From: Paenibacillus sp. Marseille-Q4541
GTDB taxonomy: Bacteria; Bacillota; Bacilli; Paenibacillales; Paenibacillaceae
Direction: 5' to 3'
Length of the DNA stretch: 64,000 nt
Assembly (NCBI RefSeq): GCF_018310695.1
Contig: NZ_JAGXCY010000025.1
Coordinates: 1 to 64,000 of the forward strand
Shown here: one piece after another, positions 1-6,902 of the stretch
Layout: every line of letters starts with the position of its first letter
Numbering within the stretch: the stretch's first letter is position 1
Position numbers and translations under genes: made by a program
Notes under the pieces: generated by a model
Databases searched by the model: none
Told to the model about the DNA's origin: nothing
What the model saw: the letters and a program-made list of their open reading frames with translations, nothing else

Positions 1-55
1 CAGCGCCGATGGTACTTGGACCGCAGGGTCCTGGGAGAGTAGGACGCCGCCAAGC
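1..55 (+). rRNA. rrf: 5S ribosomal RNA, 3' end only
   Basis: The first 55 bases match the 3' half of a Bacillales 5S rRNA, including the GGGAGAGTAGGACGCCGCC stretch and the closing CCAAGC that pairs with the 5' end of the molecule. The 5' part lies outside the window, so the window begins at the end of an rRNA operon. A tRNA follows after 23 bases, the usual arrangement. Confidence 0.93.
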
Positions 56-78
56 GATACATTATATTTTTGTTTCAT

Positions 79-159
79 GCGCGTGTGGCGGAATTGGCAG
101 ACGCACTAGACTTAGGATCTAGCGTCTTTGACGTGGGGGTTCAAGTCCCTCCACGCGCA
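79..159 (+). tRNA. tRNA-Leu (anticodon UAG)
   Basis: The acceptor stem GCGCGTG pairs with CACGCGC at 152-158, discriminator A159. The anticodon loop CTTAGGA sits between CTAGA and TCTAG and gives anticodon UAG. A long variable arm (class II) and the T-loop GGTTCAAGTCC are present. CCA is not encoded. It lies directly behind the 5S gene and is probably part of the rRNA operon transcript. Confidence 0.96.
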
Positions 160-200
160 TTACTTTCTGTGGGAATAATGTATCAACTTATTTTCAATTA

Positions 201-238
201 AAAAGCTGTATTCCTTAAATAGGAATACAGCTTTTTTT
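201..238 (+). terminator. Rho-independent terminator of the rRNA/tRNA operon
   Basis: A perfect 15-bp stem, AAAAGCTGTATTCCT against AGGAATACAGCTTTT, with a 5-base loop and a T7 run. It ends the 5S/tRNA-Leu transcript. Confidence 0.92.
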
Positions 239-602
239 CATCCGCTATAATTGAAGCAAGTATCGAAAGCAAGGTTCAAAACAGAAAGACCCTCGATTTG
301 GCGGTCAGGGTCAATTTTGTTCGCAGTAGTCTGAGAACGGGCAGCTACCCCTTTTTTTTGTTACATGCCCAGTATATCCGAAATTGGTCTAACTGAAATG
401 GATATGAAATTGTTTTAAATGATGAAAACGTTGCTGATTAAGCTTAGACCTTGAAGTTTCAGTTGTACGCGTATATGTAACTGAAAACTAATGTCCTTAT
501 TTAATAGTAGGGTTAAAATGGTATTGCAGTGTGACGGATATAGTTCGATTTTTCTGCAACACTTTTCTACACAACTCCGTTGTAAGATATAGAGTTATTT
601 TT
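239..602. other. Intergenic stretch without a recognisable gene
   Basis: No convincing reading frame. There is a small hairpin (GACCCT...AGGGTC, about 287-311) and, about 40 bases later, a short GGG-CAGCTA-CCC hairpin followed by eight T (about 340-360). The pair resembles, from memory, the tail that follows Fst/holin-like type I toxin genes, but no toxin frame is visible. The 3' part is AT-rich and presumably holds the promoter of the lipoprotein gene at 616. Confidence 0.4.
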
Positions 603-615
603 AGGAGGACGGCAT

Positions 616-1053
616 GTGGGTGTTGGAAAATGGATCACAGTTGGTGTGGCGTGCATCCTGCTCGTTCTACCTGGATGCAGCGAAGAGGAGATCCCGATCA
701 TTAAAGAGGGAGTAAGCAGTATTCGGCTGGAATGTGTACAGGTCTGCTTAGAAAGTCAGAAGGCTCCTTTTATAGTGAAAATGATTGAAGATCAAGAAGA
801 AATCGAAAGATTCGTTCATGAAGTAAATCAATCGGAGGCAATGCTTGGCATGGTGGATTATGCCGCGATATTTGAGATGACCGTAAATTATGATGAGGGG
901 GCTGCTCATCGCTTTCATATAAATGTAAGTGATGAGATAGGAAGGACGGGACTTCTCGTGGACTTAGACGGACATTCCAATACCAATGCCTATGAAATTC
1001 CCGAGGATGCATATGATGAATTAAGTAGACTTATCTATGACAACGCAGAATAA
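616..1053 (+). CDS. Hypothetical lipoprotein
   Basis: A 145-residue protein of unknown function. The GTG start at 616 follows AGGAGG at 603-608 with 7 bases between; the ATG two bases upstream is in another frame. The N-terminus is a lipoprotein signal: a hydrophobic stretch ending in LVLPGC, so Cys21 would be lipidated and the protein anchored outside the membrane. The rest is acidic and soluble, with two cysteines in a VQVCLE context. No family is recognised. A second small membrane protein starts 27 bases downstream, so the two may be co-transcribed. Confidence 0.8.
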   Translation: MGVGKWITVGVACILLVLPGCSEEEIPIIKEGVSSIRLECVQVCLESQKAPFIVKMIEDQEEIERFVHEVNQSEAMLGMVDYAAIFEMTVNYDEGAAHRFHINVSDEIGRTGLLVDLDGHSNTNAYEIPEDAYDELSRLIYDNAE

Positions 1054-1079
1054 CATGATGGAAAGGAAGAGAAGTGTAC

Positions 1080-1397
1080 ATGATGAATAGGCAACTCGGT
1101 ATAAAGCCGTGGAGGATATGGGTGCTTGGATTTTTATTATTAGTTGTATTGTTAGCCATACTCCGTCCAAGTGAAGAGGTCTACTATGCTTGGCTCGATA
1201 AGGAGCATGGAATCTCATGCGGAGAGTATAATTACATAGATGGCATGGGGTGCATCAAGGACGGACAGATGATCTCTCAATCTGGAAGTATTTTTAGTGG
1301 GCTGACTTTTATAAAGAAAGAAATGAAATACAAGGGGATTGAAGACGGAACGGTGTATAAGGTGAATACGGTAGGGTTCTTAAATACCTTTTTTTAA
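1080..1397 (+). CDS. Hypothetical membrane-anchored protein, apparently frameshifted near its end
   Basis: About 105 residues. ATG at 1080 or 1083 is preferred over the upstream GTG at 1074 because the purine-rich AAGGAAGAG ends at 1072. One membrane segment lies at roughly residues 12-30, with a short outside domain carrying two Cys. The frame stops in a T7 tract at 1389-1395. One base back, the frame stays open to a TAA at 1463-1465 and reads like protein (LKSLGEHEVIKLLQ, then DKGYTIVRK). The natural product may therefore end at 1465, about 127 residues. The cause could be a sequencing error, a real mutation, or slippage on the T run. Function unknown. Confidence 0.6.
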   Translation: MMNRQLGIKPWRIWVLGFLLLVVLLAILRPSEEVYYAWLDKEHGISCGEYNYIDGMGCIKDGQMISQSGSIFSGLTFIKKEMKYKGIEDGTVYKVNTVGFLNTFF

Positions 1398-1513
1398 AAA
1401 GTCTGGGTGAGCATGAAGTTATCAAGCTGCTTCAGGATAAAGGATATACCATCGTTCGCAAATAAAGGACAGGCATAGAACAGCGTTTGAGCGTTTGAAT
1501 TTCAACAAAGAGG

Positions 1514-1577
1514 ATACCTCCTATAACAGCTATTGGCACCTGCTGGGTGAACCAATGAGTTATAGGGGGTATTTTTA
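1514..1577 (+). terminator. Probable terminator
   Basis: A long imperfect hairpin, ATACCTCCTATAAC (1514-1527) against GTTATAGGGGGTAT (1559-1572) with one wobble pair, inner pairs TATTGG/CCAAT, and five T. It lies between the small membrane protein gene and the convergent FAD oxidase gene and may serve both. Confidence 0.65.
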
Positions 1578-1622
1578 ATGACTAGATAAGGGCAGACGTT
1601 TTAAGATATAACCAGGATGGTC

Positions 1623-2978
1623 TTATCCTTTTCGAGCCGGGGGGATACTTTGCGGATTGCGGAATACATTCTTGGGATCATATTTAGCTTTTACTCTCCG
1701 CAATCTTGGGAAGTTAGCTCCATAGTAAACCTTCCCGGAATTTTTAATTCCTTGGTCTGGTACGTTTATATAGGACCCTACGATATAGGGTTGTAATTTT
1801 TTTCGTGTATTACGAACTAAGGCGATATTTTTAGCAGCATCGGATTGTTTGATCCATGAGCTATTCCATTCCACATAATATTGCGCCTTACGCCAGTAGA
1901 ACGCAGTTGCTTTAGGTAATACCCGGCTTACAGCTCCGCCCCAGTTGAGGAAGAAGAACCCAGCGGTGGAGTTTGGCTCTGCCTTCTCTAAAAATTCGCG
2001 CATGACCTTAATAGCTTTATCGGGGAAAGGACACCGACCGAAACCAGAAGAAAATTGATTACTGAACTTTTGAGTCAGAACCGGATCAGGAACTAATAAG
2101 AAGTTCACTACTTCGGGATAAGGTAATGACTGAATGATACTCTGCGTTGGTGTTCCGACGCTTGTGACAGGTTTTAATAAGCGGATGGCCTCTGATTTTG
2201 ATCCGAGAAACAGGCCTTCCATTGTGACATTTCCACCTTTTTTCGGGCCAATGTTTAATTCACTGCCCAGCCTGGTATCAACGGAAGGTGCCCATCGTTG
2301 CCATGCTTTTAATACCTTTTCGAATTGATTCCATGGCCAAGTAATCTTATATACAGTTGCAGTTGATGGAGATCGGCGCACTTTAAATTTATATCTGGTG
2401 TAAATCCCAAAGTTCCCGCCGCCGCCGCCGCGGGATGCCCATAGTAGATCAGAATTTTGGTGTTTATTAGCAATAATTACTTTTCCATTCGCATCGACCA
2501 TTTCAAGCTCGATCAGGTTATCGCTGATAAGACCGATTGTTCGCTGAAGAGGACCGATTCCCCCACCGAGTGTGATGCCACCAATACCAACCGAAGGGCT
2601 ATCACCAAAGGGGGCTATAAATCCTTGCTTAGCAAGGGTCCTCGCGATTCTACCGACTCTGTTGCCAGTCTCAACAATGACGGTTCCCTTCTTTTTATTT
2701 AGCGTGATTTTCTTCATCTCACTTACATCAACTACAATTCCCCCGTTAACCTGTGAAAGGTTGTTTTCCAGCGCATGTCTTCCACTTCTGGCACGAATGG
2801 GGACATGATTCTCGCGAGCCCATTTTATAGCGTTTGAGACATCTTGCGTTGTTTGAGCAAAAACAAACACTTTGGGAAATCTGTCAGTATGGGGATCCCA
2901 ATTTTTACGAGCCAATTCGTAACCCGGATCTCCTCGGAATATAACCTTTCCAGTCAGCTTTGTTTTAGAATTTACCAA
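1623..2978 (-). CDS. FAD-binding oxidoreductase, berberine-bridge enzyme type
   Basis: A 451-residue flavoprotein of the VAO/PCMH fold. The PP-loop FAD domain spans about residues 35-205: RSGRHALEN carries His68, the usual site of covalent FAD attachment, followed by VGIGGITLGGGIG near 130-140. The usual cysteine for a second flavin bond is not seen after GGGIG, which suggests single attachment. The C-terminus (about 400-447: NFPRLRRVKAKYDPKNVF) is the BBE domain. Family members oxidise sugars or alcohols with O2; the substrate here is unknown. The start is a TTG at 2978 with GAGGAG nine bases upstream. No signal peptide. Transcribed alone, divergent from the sigma factor gene. Confidence 0.88.
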   Translation of the reverse strand: MVNSKTKLTGKVIFRGDPGYELARKNWDPHTDRFPKVFVFAQTTQDVSNAIKWARENHVPIRARSGRHALENNLSQVNGGIVVDVSEMKKITLNKKKGTVIVETGNRVGRIARTLAKQGFIAPFGDSPSVGIGGITLGGGIGPLQRTIGLISDNLIELEMVDANGKVIIANKHQNSDLLWASRGGGGGNFGIYTRYKFKVRRSPSTATVYKITWPWNQFEKVLKAWQRWAPSVDTRLGSELNIGPKKGGNVTMEGLFLGSKSEAIRLLKPVTSVGTPTQSIIQSLPYPEVVNFLLVPDPVLTQKFSNQFSSGFGRCPFPDKAIKVMREFLEKAEPNSTAGFFFLNWGGAVSRVLPKATAFYWRKAQYYVEWNSSWIKQSDAAKNIALVRNTRKKLQPYIVGSYINVPDQGIKNSGKVYYGANFPRLRRVKAKYDPKNVFRNPQSIPPARKG

Positions 2979-3074
2979 TAACAGCAGCTCCTCATCTGAT
3001 ATTTATTACACCGATATTCTGTATATCATATGGAGTACATCCGTCTAAGGTGTAGGTGATTTATAATACCTTAT

Positions 3075-3094
3075 AGGGATGTAGCGACGTCCCT
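3075..3094. promoter_or_regulatory. Short perfect hairpin upstream of the sigma gene
   Basis: AGGGATGT (3075-3082) and ACGTCCCT (3087-3094) form an 8-bp stem (one G-T pair) around an AGCG tetraloop. No T run follows, so it is not a terminator. It could be an operator or a leader element between the divergent oxidase and sigma genes. Role unproven. Confidence 0.35.
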
Positions 3095-3175
3095 GTAACT
3101 TGGTTGTGGAATTTTTTTGTGCGAAATGAACTTTTATCATCACTGAGATCTCTTATCTAGGAAAGGGGGGAGAAC

Positions 3176-3778
3176 ATGAAAATAAGCCGTCTAGTCAAAC
3201 AAGCCAAAAATGGAAACAAAGAAGCTTTATTAGAACTAATCGTAGCCGATCAGGACGCTTATTATCGTCTTGCCTATACATACATGGGAAACGAACATGA
3301 TGCGATGGATGCAATGGAAGATATGATTGTTACTCTTTACGAAAAGATTGATCAATTGCAAAAAGGCGAAGCCTTCTACAGCTGGAGCAAAACCATTCTC
3401 GTTAATCGGTGCAAATCATTACTCCGCAAAAAGGAGCGATATCTTCCACTGGAAGACGAACGAGAATCATCACGTACTGTATTAACTGACGATAATCCAT
3501 ATCGTAATACGGAGTCAGAGATGAATATGGAGGAGATGCTATCTCATCTGAATCCACGGCAGCGCGAAGCAATCGAACTTCGGTACATACATGATCTTCC
3601 GTATCAGACAATTGCAGAGATGACCAGTACACCTGTTGGTACGATCAAATCAAGAATTTCGCAAGGCATACAAAAACTGAAATCCATAATCGGAGGTGAG
3701 CGTTATGAGAACGATCGAGGAGAGATTGCAGGAGCACAAACAAAGCTTGAATATGGTACAGGCCCCGTCAGATCTTGA
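3176..3778 (+). CDS. RNA polymerase sigma factor, ECF-like
   Basis: A 200-residue sigma-70 family factor. Region 2 is at about 25-65 (RLAYTYMGNEHDAMDAMED) and region 4 at about 120-165 (LNPRQREAIELRYIHDLPYQ, then the helix-turn-helix ending GTIKSRISQGIQKL). ATG at 3176 follows AAAGGGGGGAG. The core fold ends near residue 168; the last 25 residues come from a 74-base overlap with the next gene and look like an accidental tail. The overlapping anti-sigma gene implies translational coupling, with the sigma held at the membrane until an envelope signal arrives. The target promoters are unknown. Confidence 0.9.
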   Translation: MKISRLVKQAKNGNKEALLELIVADQDAYYRLAYTYMGNEHDAMDAMEDMIVTLYEKIDQLQKGEAFYSWSKTILVNRCKSLLRKKERYLPLEDERESSRTVLTDDNPYRNTESEMNMEEMLSHLNPRQREAIELRYIHDLPYQTIAEMTSTPVGTIKSRISQGIQKLKSIIGGERYENDRGEIAGAQTKLEYGTGPVRS

Positions 3779-5027
3779 GGACAGACTTCGAAATGCACTT
3801 GAACATGTTCCTGCTAAGAAAAAGAATAGGAATAGAGCTACCACGTGGTTTGCGTCATCCGCCGCAGCGCTCCTTCTGATTTTTGGAACGTATCATTATC
3901 CTGCCTTCGCTTATTACGGAGGGAAGTTGCTTAATAAAATAGAGCTGAGCTCTCTTAGCTTTAGTGAAGTGGCGGAGCAAGGATATGGACAAGCGGTTAA
4001 CAAAAGCACAACACTCGATGATGGCACAGTCATTACCATTAATGGGGTTATTGCAGACGAAAACGCATTGTTAATGTATTACACCATTGATCGAACTGAT
4101 GGTTCCATATTTACTGACAACGGTACATCACGTTACGACGTGGGCAGAATAAAAGGGTTTTTAACGGATTCAGGTTGGACAACTGGAGGAGGTACCAAGA
4201 TCAGCAAAGATGAGACACATTACGAAGGAGTATATAAATTTGAGCCGGTCAGTCCCTTCTCTAGAACATTAACCGTTTCATTCAGTGAGTGGTTAGATAA
4301 TGGAGAACGGGCATCATATCCGATCTCTTTCAAGTTTGAAGCGAATAAAGCGATGAAGAGTATCATTAAAGAGGATATTTCAAAATCTGTTTCTGTCGAT
4401 CAGGGGGCTGTCCACTATGACTCCATCACGGCTTCGCCTTCTTCAACCATGGTGAAAGGCCACTATGAATTGGAGGAAGAGGGATATCCGAGATTTCCAG
4501 GTAAAACAAAGCTTTATGTTAATGGCACAGAGGTGAAAGAATGGGGAATGCGTTCGAAGGGTTTCCCTGAAACGGACATCCCGGGTTTTGAACTTGAATT
4601 TGATGTGCTTCCAACAGACAAGATTGAAACGATTGAACTTGTGCTCGCAAGTTTTGAAGCATATCAGAAAGTAGAAAAACCCATATCTCTTGCTTCGCCA
4701 TCAGATCAATCGATCCGATTGGGAAGCGAAAAGCTATGGATTCGAAGTGTAACAAGAACCGATACAGGCTATGATATCGTGATCGCTAGAAAAGAATTTA
4801 CTTTTATAGAAAAGAACAATTTATCCGTACAGGCTGGTGGAAAGGTAGTACCCGTATCATCCATTTCCTTATCACGCCCTTGGGATTTGAAAAACGGTAA
4901 CATCCTGTGGGAACAGACCTATTCTTTTAATACAAAGGATAAACCTGAACTACTGCTGCTGGACGGATTCCAATATATTAAAACCTACAATGAGACTATC
5001 ACGGTTCCTATTGCTAACAATAAATAA
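3705..5027 (+). CDS. DUF4179 domain protein, probable anti-sigma factor
   Basis: About 440 residues. ATG at 3705 is chosen over the GTG at 3696 because GGAGGTG ends at 3698. A cytoplasmic N-terminus of about 45 residues is followed by one membrane segment (about 50-70, SSAAALLLIFGTYHYPAF) and a large outside domain. The start of that domain (LSFSEVAEQGYGQAVNKS, then TLDDGTVITINGVIADEN) is the DUF4179 signature. Such proteins lie behind ECF sigma genes in Bacilli and are thought to bind and inhibit the sigma factor; this is inference here. The gene overlaps the sigma gene by 74 bases. Two more DUF4179 proteins occur at 42011 and 44202. Confidence 0.85.
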   Translation: MRTIEERLQEHKQSLNMVQAPSDLEDRLRNALEHVPAKKKNRNRATTWFASSAAALLLIFGTYHYPAFAYYGGKLLNKIELSSLSFSEVAEQGYGQAVNKSTTLDDGTVITINGVIADENALLMYYTIDRTDGSIFTDNGTSRYDVGRIKGFLTDSGWTTGGGTKISKDETHYEGVYKFEPVSPFSRTLTVSFSEWLDNGERASYPISFKFEANKAMKSIIKEDISKSVSVDQGAVHYDSITASPSSTMVKGHYELEEEGYPRFPGKTKLYVNGTEVKEWGMRSKGFPETDIPGFELEFDVLPTDKIETIELVLASFEAYQKVEKPISLASPSDQSIRLGSEKLWIRSVTRTDTGYDIVIARKEFTFIEKNNLSVQAGGKVVPVSSISLSRPWDLKNGNILWEQTYSFNTKDKPELLLLDGFQYIKTYNETITVPIANNK

Positions 5028-5036
5028 AATATATTA

Positions 5037-5088
5037 ACCCGGAAGATAGGCACTTTTGAAAAAGGGGCTGTGTTCTCCGGGTTTTTTA
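5037..5088 (+). terminator. Probable terminator of the sigma/anti-sigma operon
   Basis: CCCGGA pairs with TCCGGG across a roughly 35-base loop, followed by six T. It is the only candidate between the DUF4179 stop and the T-box promoter. Confidence 0.6.
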
Positions 5089-5113
5089 AATGTAATCATA
5101 TAATAATTAATTA

Positions 5114-5142
5114 TTGACTTTAAATGGTTACTGACGTAGAAT
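5114..5142 (+). promoter_or_regulatory. Sigma-A promoter of the T-box/tRNA-Phe/amidase unit
   Basis: TTGACT at 5114-5119, a 17-base spacer, and TAGAAT at 5137-5142. Predicted transcription start is near 5149, leaving the whole T-box leader inside the transcript. Confidence 0.75.
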
Positions 5143-5148
5143 AAGGAA

Positions 5149-5417
5149 AATTACATATCGATGTAAATGCTTTGATGGAGAAAAGTAATTCAATACCTTC
5201 TTACAGGGAGGAAACGCCGGAGATTGAGAGCGTTTCTAGGAAAAGGTGTGAATGAAGTTCGCTCCGGAGCTGTCCCTTGAAACCATTTTTGGTAAGTAGA
5301 GGTGTACCGGTTTAACCGTTATGAATTAAAGTGAGAGTTCTTTCTGCATTTCACAGGAAGGCTCTAATATAGGGTGGTACCGCGGTCTCCTCGTCCCTTT
5401 GGACGAGGGGTTTTTTT
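5149..5417 (+). promoter_or_regulatory. T-box riboswitch, phenylalanine specifier (UUC)
   Basis: A complete T-box leader. Stem I: GGAG (5177-5180) pairs with CTCC (5262-5265). The specifier loop has AGTA (5184-5187) on one side and GAAG-TTC-G on the other, placing the specifier at 5258-5260 = UUC (Phe). ATTCAATACCTT (5188-5199) pairs with AAGGTGTGAAT (5243-5253). The AG-bulge CAGGGAG is at 5204-5210 and the distal arm GAAACGC/GCGTTTC at 5211-5236. The T-box proper, AGGGTGGTACCGCG, is at 5371-5384; its TGGT would pair with an ACCA 3' end, as on tRNA-Phe. A terminator follows. Uncharged tRNA-Phe should allow read-through into the tRNA-Phe gene at 5459 and the amidase gene. The specifier was derived by hand pairing. 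Confidence 0.9.
5389..5417 (+). terminator. T-box regulated terminator
   Basis: CCTCGTCC (5389-5396) and GGACGAGG (5401-5408) form a perfect 8-bp stem with loop CTTT, then GG and seven T. In the competing antiterminator, bases around 5371-5388 pair upstream. Confidence 0.93.
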
Positions 5418-5458
5418 GTTTTTTATTAAGAAGGAAGCCACCATACATCTAAATATAA

Positions 5459-5531
5459 GGCTTGGTAGCTCAGTTGGTAGAGCATAGGACTGAAAATCCT
5501 AGTGTCAGCGGTTCGATTCCGTTCCAAACCA
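5459..5531 (+). tRNA. tRNA-Phe (anticodon GAA), diverged copy under T-box control
   Basis: Full cloverleaf: acceptor GGCTTGG/CCAAACC, D-arm GCTC/GAGC with AGTTGGTA loop, anticodon arm TAGGA-CTGAAAA-TCCTA (GAA), variable GTGTC, T-arm AGCGG-TTCGATT-CCGTT, discriminator A5531. CCA is not encoded. Compared with the usual tRNA-Phe it has a C3-A70 mismatch in the acceptor stem and a G-U pair in the T-stem, so it may be weakened or specialised. It starts 42 bases after the T-box terminator and ends 31 bases before the amidase start, so it would be cut from the amidase mRNA. The class is certain; whether it is active in translation is not. Confidence 0.9.
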
Positions 5532-5562
5532 TATGAAGACACTAGTTTTAGGAGGAGATATT

Positions 5563-6837
5563 ATGTTTCTTCATGAAGCAACATTAGTGGACAGAAATAA
5601 GGTCTCGTTAACAGATTGTCTAACGAATTTGTATGAACGTTACACTACTGTCGAACCATATGTAAAAGCTTTTATTCATGAAGATGATTTAAATACTCGT
5701 TTGAAAAGTGATTATAATATTTTATTAGAAAAGTTCCCCGATGAAAAACCTGCATTTTTTGGTATCCCCTTCGCCATTAAAGATTTAATACATGTTGATG
5801 GATTCCCAACTCGAGCAGGTTCTATGCTTCCAGTTAACGCTTTGACCACGAAAGAAGGGTCCTTTATTACGAATCTTCGATCGATGGGGGCTATATTCGC
5901 AGGGAAAACCATTACCGAAGAATTTGCCTACCATAGCATAATCCCTACACGCAATCCACATAACATTGAACACACGGCTGGTGGCTCAAGCGCTGGATCA
6001 GCTGCCTCTGTTGCCTCTGGTATATGTCCAATAGCAGTCGGAACTCAGACTCTCCGTTCGGTAATTGCTCCTGCATCATTTTGTGGTGTAGTTGGATTTA
6101 AACCAAGCTATGCCCGTATTCCATCAGATGGAGTTATCTTATTATCACCCTCCTTTGATACAATTGGATTTTTCACACAGGATATCAAAAGCATGATATA
6201 TGCATGTTCTCATTTAGTTCCTAACTGGCAATCTTTCCATTCAGATAAAAGACCTATTCTTGGTGTGCCAAATGGGATCTTCATGAATCTTATGTTCGAT
6301 GATGTTAGACGTGCCTTCGAAAACCAGCTGAAAACACTAGAAAAGAAGGGGTACACCATTCACTTTGTCGATATGCCCTGGGATGAACAGTTAGTATCTG
6401 GTGATGCCATGATTAGAATGGTACAAGGTGAAATGGCGCAAGTTCACGAAAATTGGTTCCGTCAGTATGAACATTTGTATGGTTCTTCAGTAAAAACGGC
6501 AATTAAAAACGGTCAGGCCATACCACTAGAGGAATTAGAACAACTCCGCAATGGGCAAATAAACTTAAGAATTGATTTGGAAAAAACCAAAATAAAAAAT
6601 GGTATCGATTTGTGGGTTACACCAGCGCAAGGTGGCGTAGCACCTAAAGGGTTTGAAAAAACAGGTTGGGCAGGAATGACGGCAGTCTGGTCTTACGCAG
6701 GACTTCCAACGATAAGCCTACCTTTAATCAAAATAGACGGGATGCCATTAGGGTTCCAATGTGTTGGCAGCCATGGGAACGATGAAGCACTATTATTTTG
6801 GACAAAGGAAATCGAACGTGATTTAATACCTGAATAA
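5563..6837 (+). CDS. Amidase signature family hydrolase
   Basis: 424 residues. ATG at 5563 fits GGAGG at 5551-5555; the in-frame ATG at 5533 sits at the tRNA 3' end and lacks an SD. The amidase-signature triad is visible with standard spacing: Lys73 (IPFAIKD), Ser142 (GGSSAGSAA) and nucleophile Ser166 (GTQTLRSVIAPA). The usual GTDTGGS is changed to GTQTLRS, which sets it apart from GatA and points to another amide substrate. No signal peptide, so it is cytoplasmic. It lies behind the Phe T-box and tRNA-Phe, suggesting induction when phenylalanine is short; release of Phe or an aromatic acid from an amide is a guess. Confidence 0.88.
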   Translation: MFLHEATLVDRNKVSLTDCLTNLYERYTTVEPYVKAFIHEDDLNTRLKSDYNILLEKFPDEKPAFFGIPFAIKDLIHVDGFPTRAGSMLPVNALTTKEGSFITNLRSMGAIFAGKTITEEFAYHSIIPTRNPHNIEHTAGGSSAGSAASVASGICPIAVGTQTLRSVIAPASFCGVVGFKPSYARIPSDGVILLSPSFDTIGFFTQDIKSMIYACSHLVPNWQSFHSDKRPILGVPNGIFMNLMFDDVRRAFENQLKTLEKKGYTIHFVDMPWDEQLVSGDAMIRMVQGEMAQVHENWFRQYEHLYGSSVKTAIKNGQAIPLEELEQLRNGQINLRIDLEKTKIKNGIDLWVTPAQGGVAPKGFEKTGWAGMTAVWSYAGLPTISLPLIKIDGMPLGFQCVGSHGNDEALLFWTKEIERDLIPE

Positions 6838-6859
6838 AGCGAGTTTTGGAGGTATATCA

Positions 6860-6901
6860 ATGAAGAACAGCAAAGATCGCCAGAATGGATTGGAGGGATG
6901 A
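6860..6901 (+). CDS. 13-codon upstream ORF
   Basis: ATG at 6860 follows TTTTGGAGG (GGAGG at 6848-6852, 7-base spacing) and reads MKNSKDRQNGLEG before TGA at 6899-6901. The next gene starts at 6903, one base after the stop. It could couple translation of the membrane protein, or be a relic of its N-terminus. No conservation can be judged. Confidence 0.3.
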   Translation: MKNSKDRQNGLEG

Positions 6902-6902
6902 G

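Noticed and set aside
5177-5270. Other T-box specifier readings (GAG, AGC, GCT or CTG in GGAGCTG).
   Set aside because: Those bases lie outside the specifier loop once GGAG/CTCC and ATTCA/TGAAT are paired; GAAG-TTC-G fits the canonical loop with AGTA opposite.
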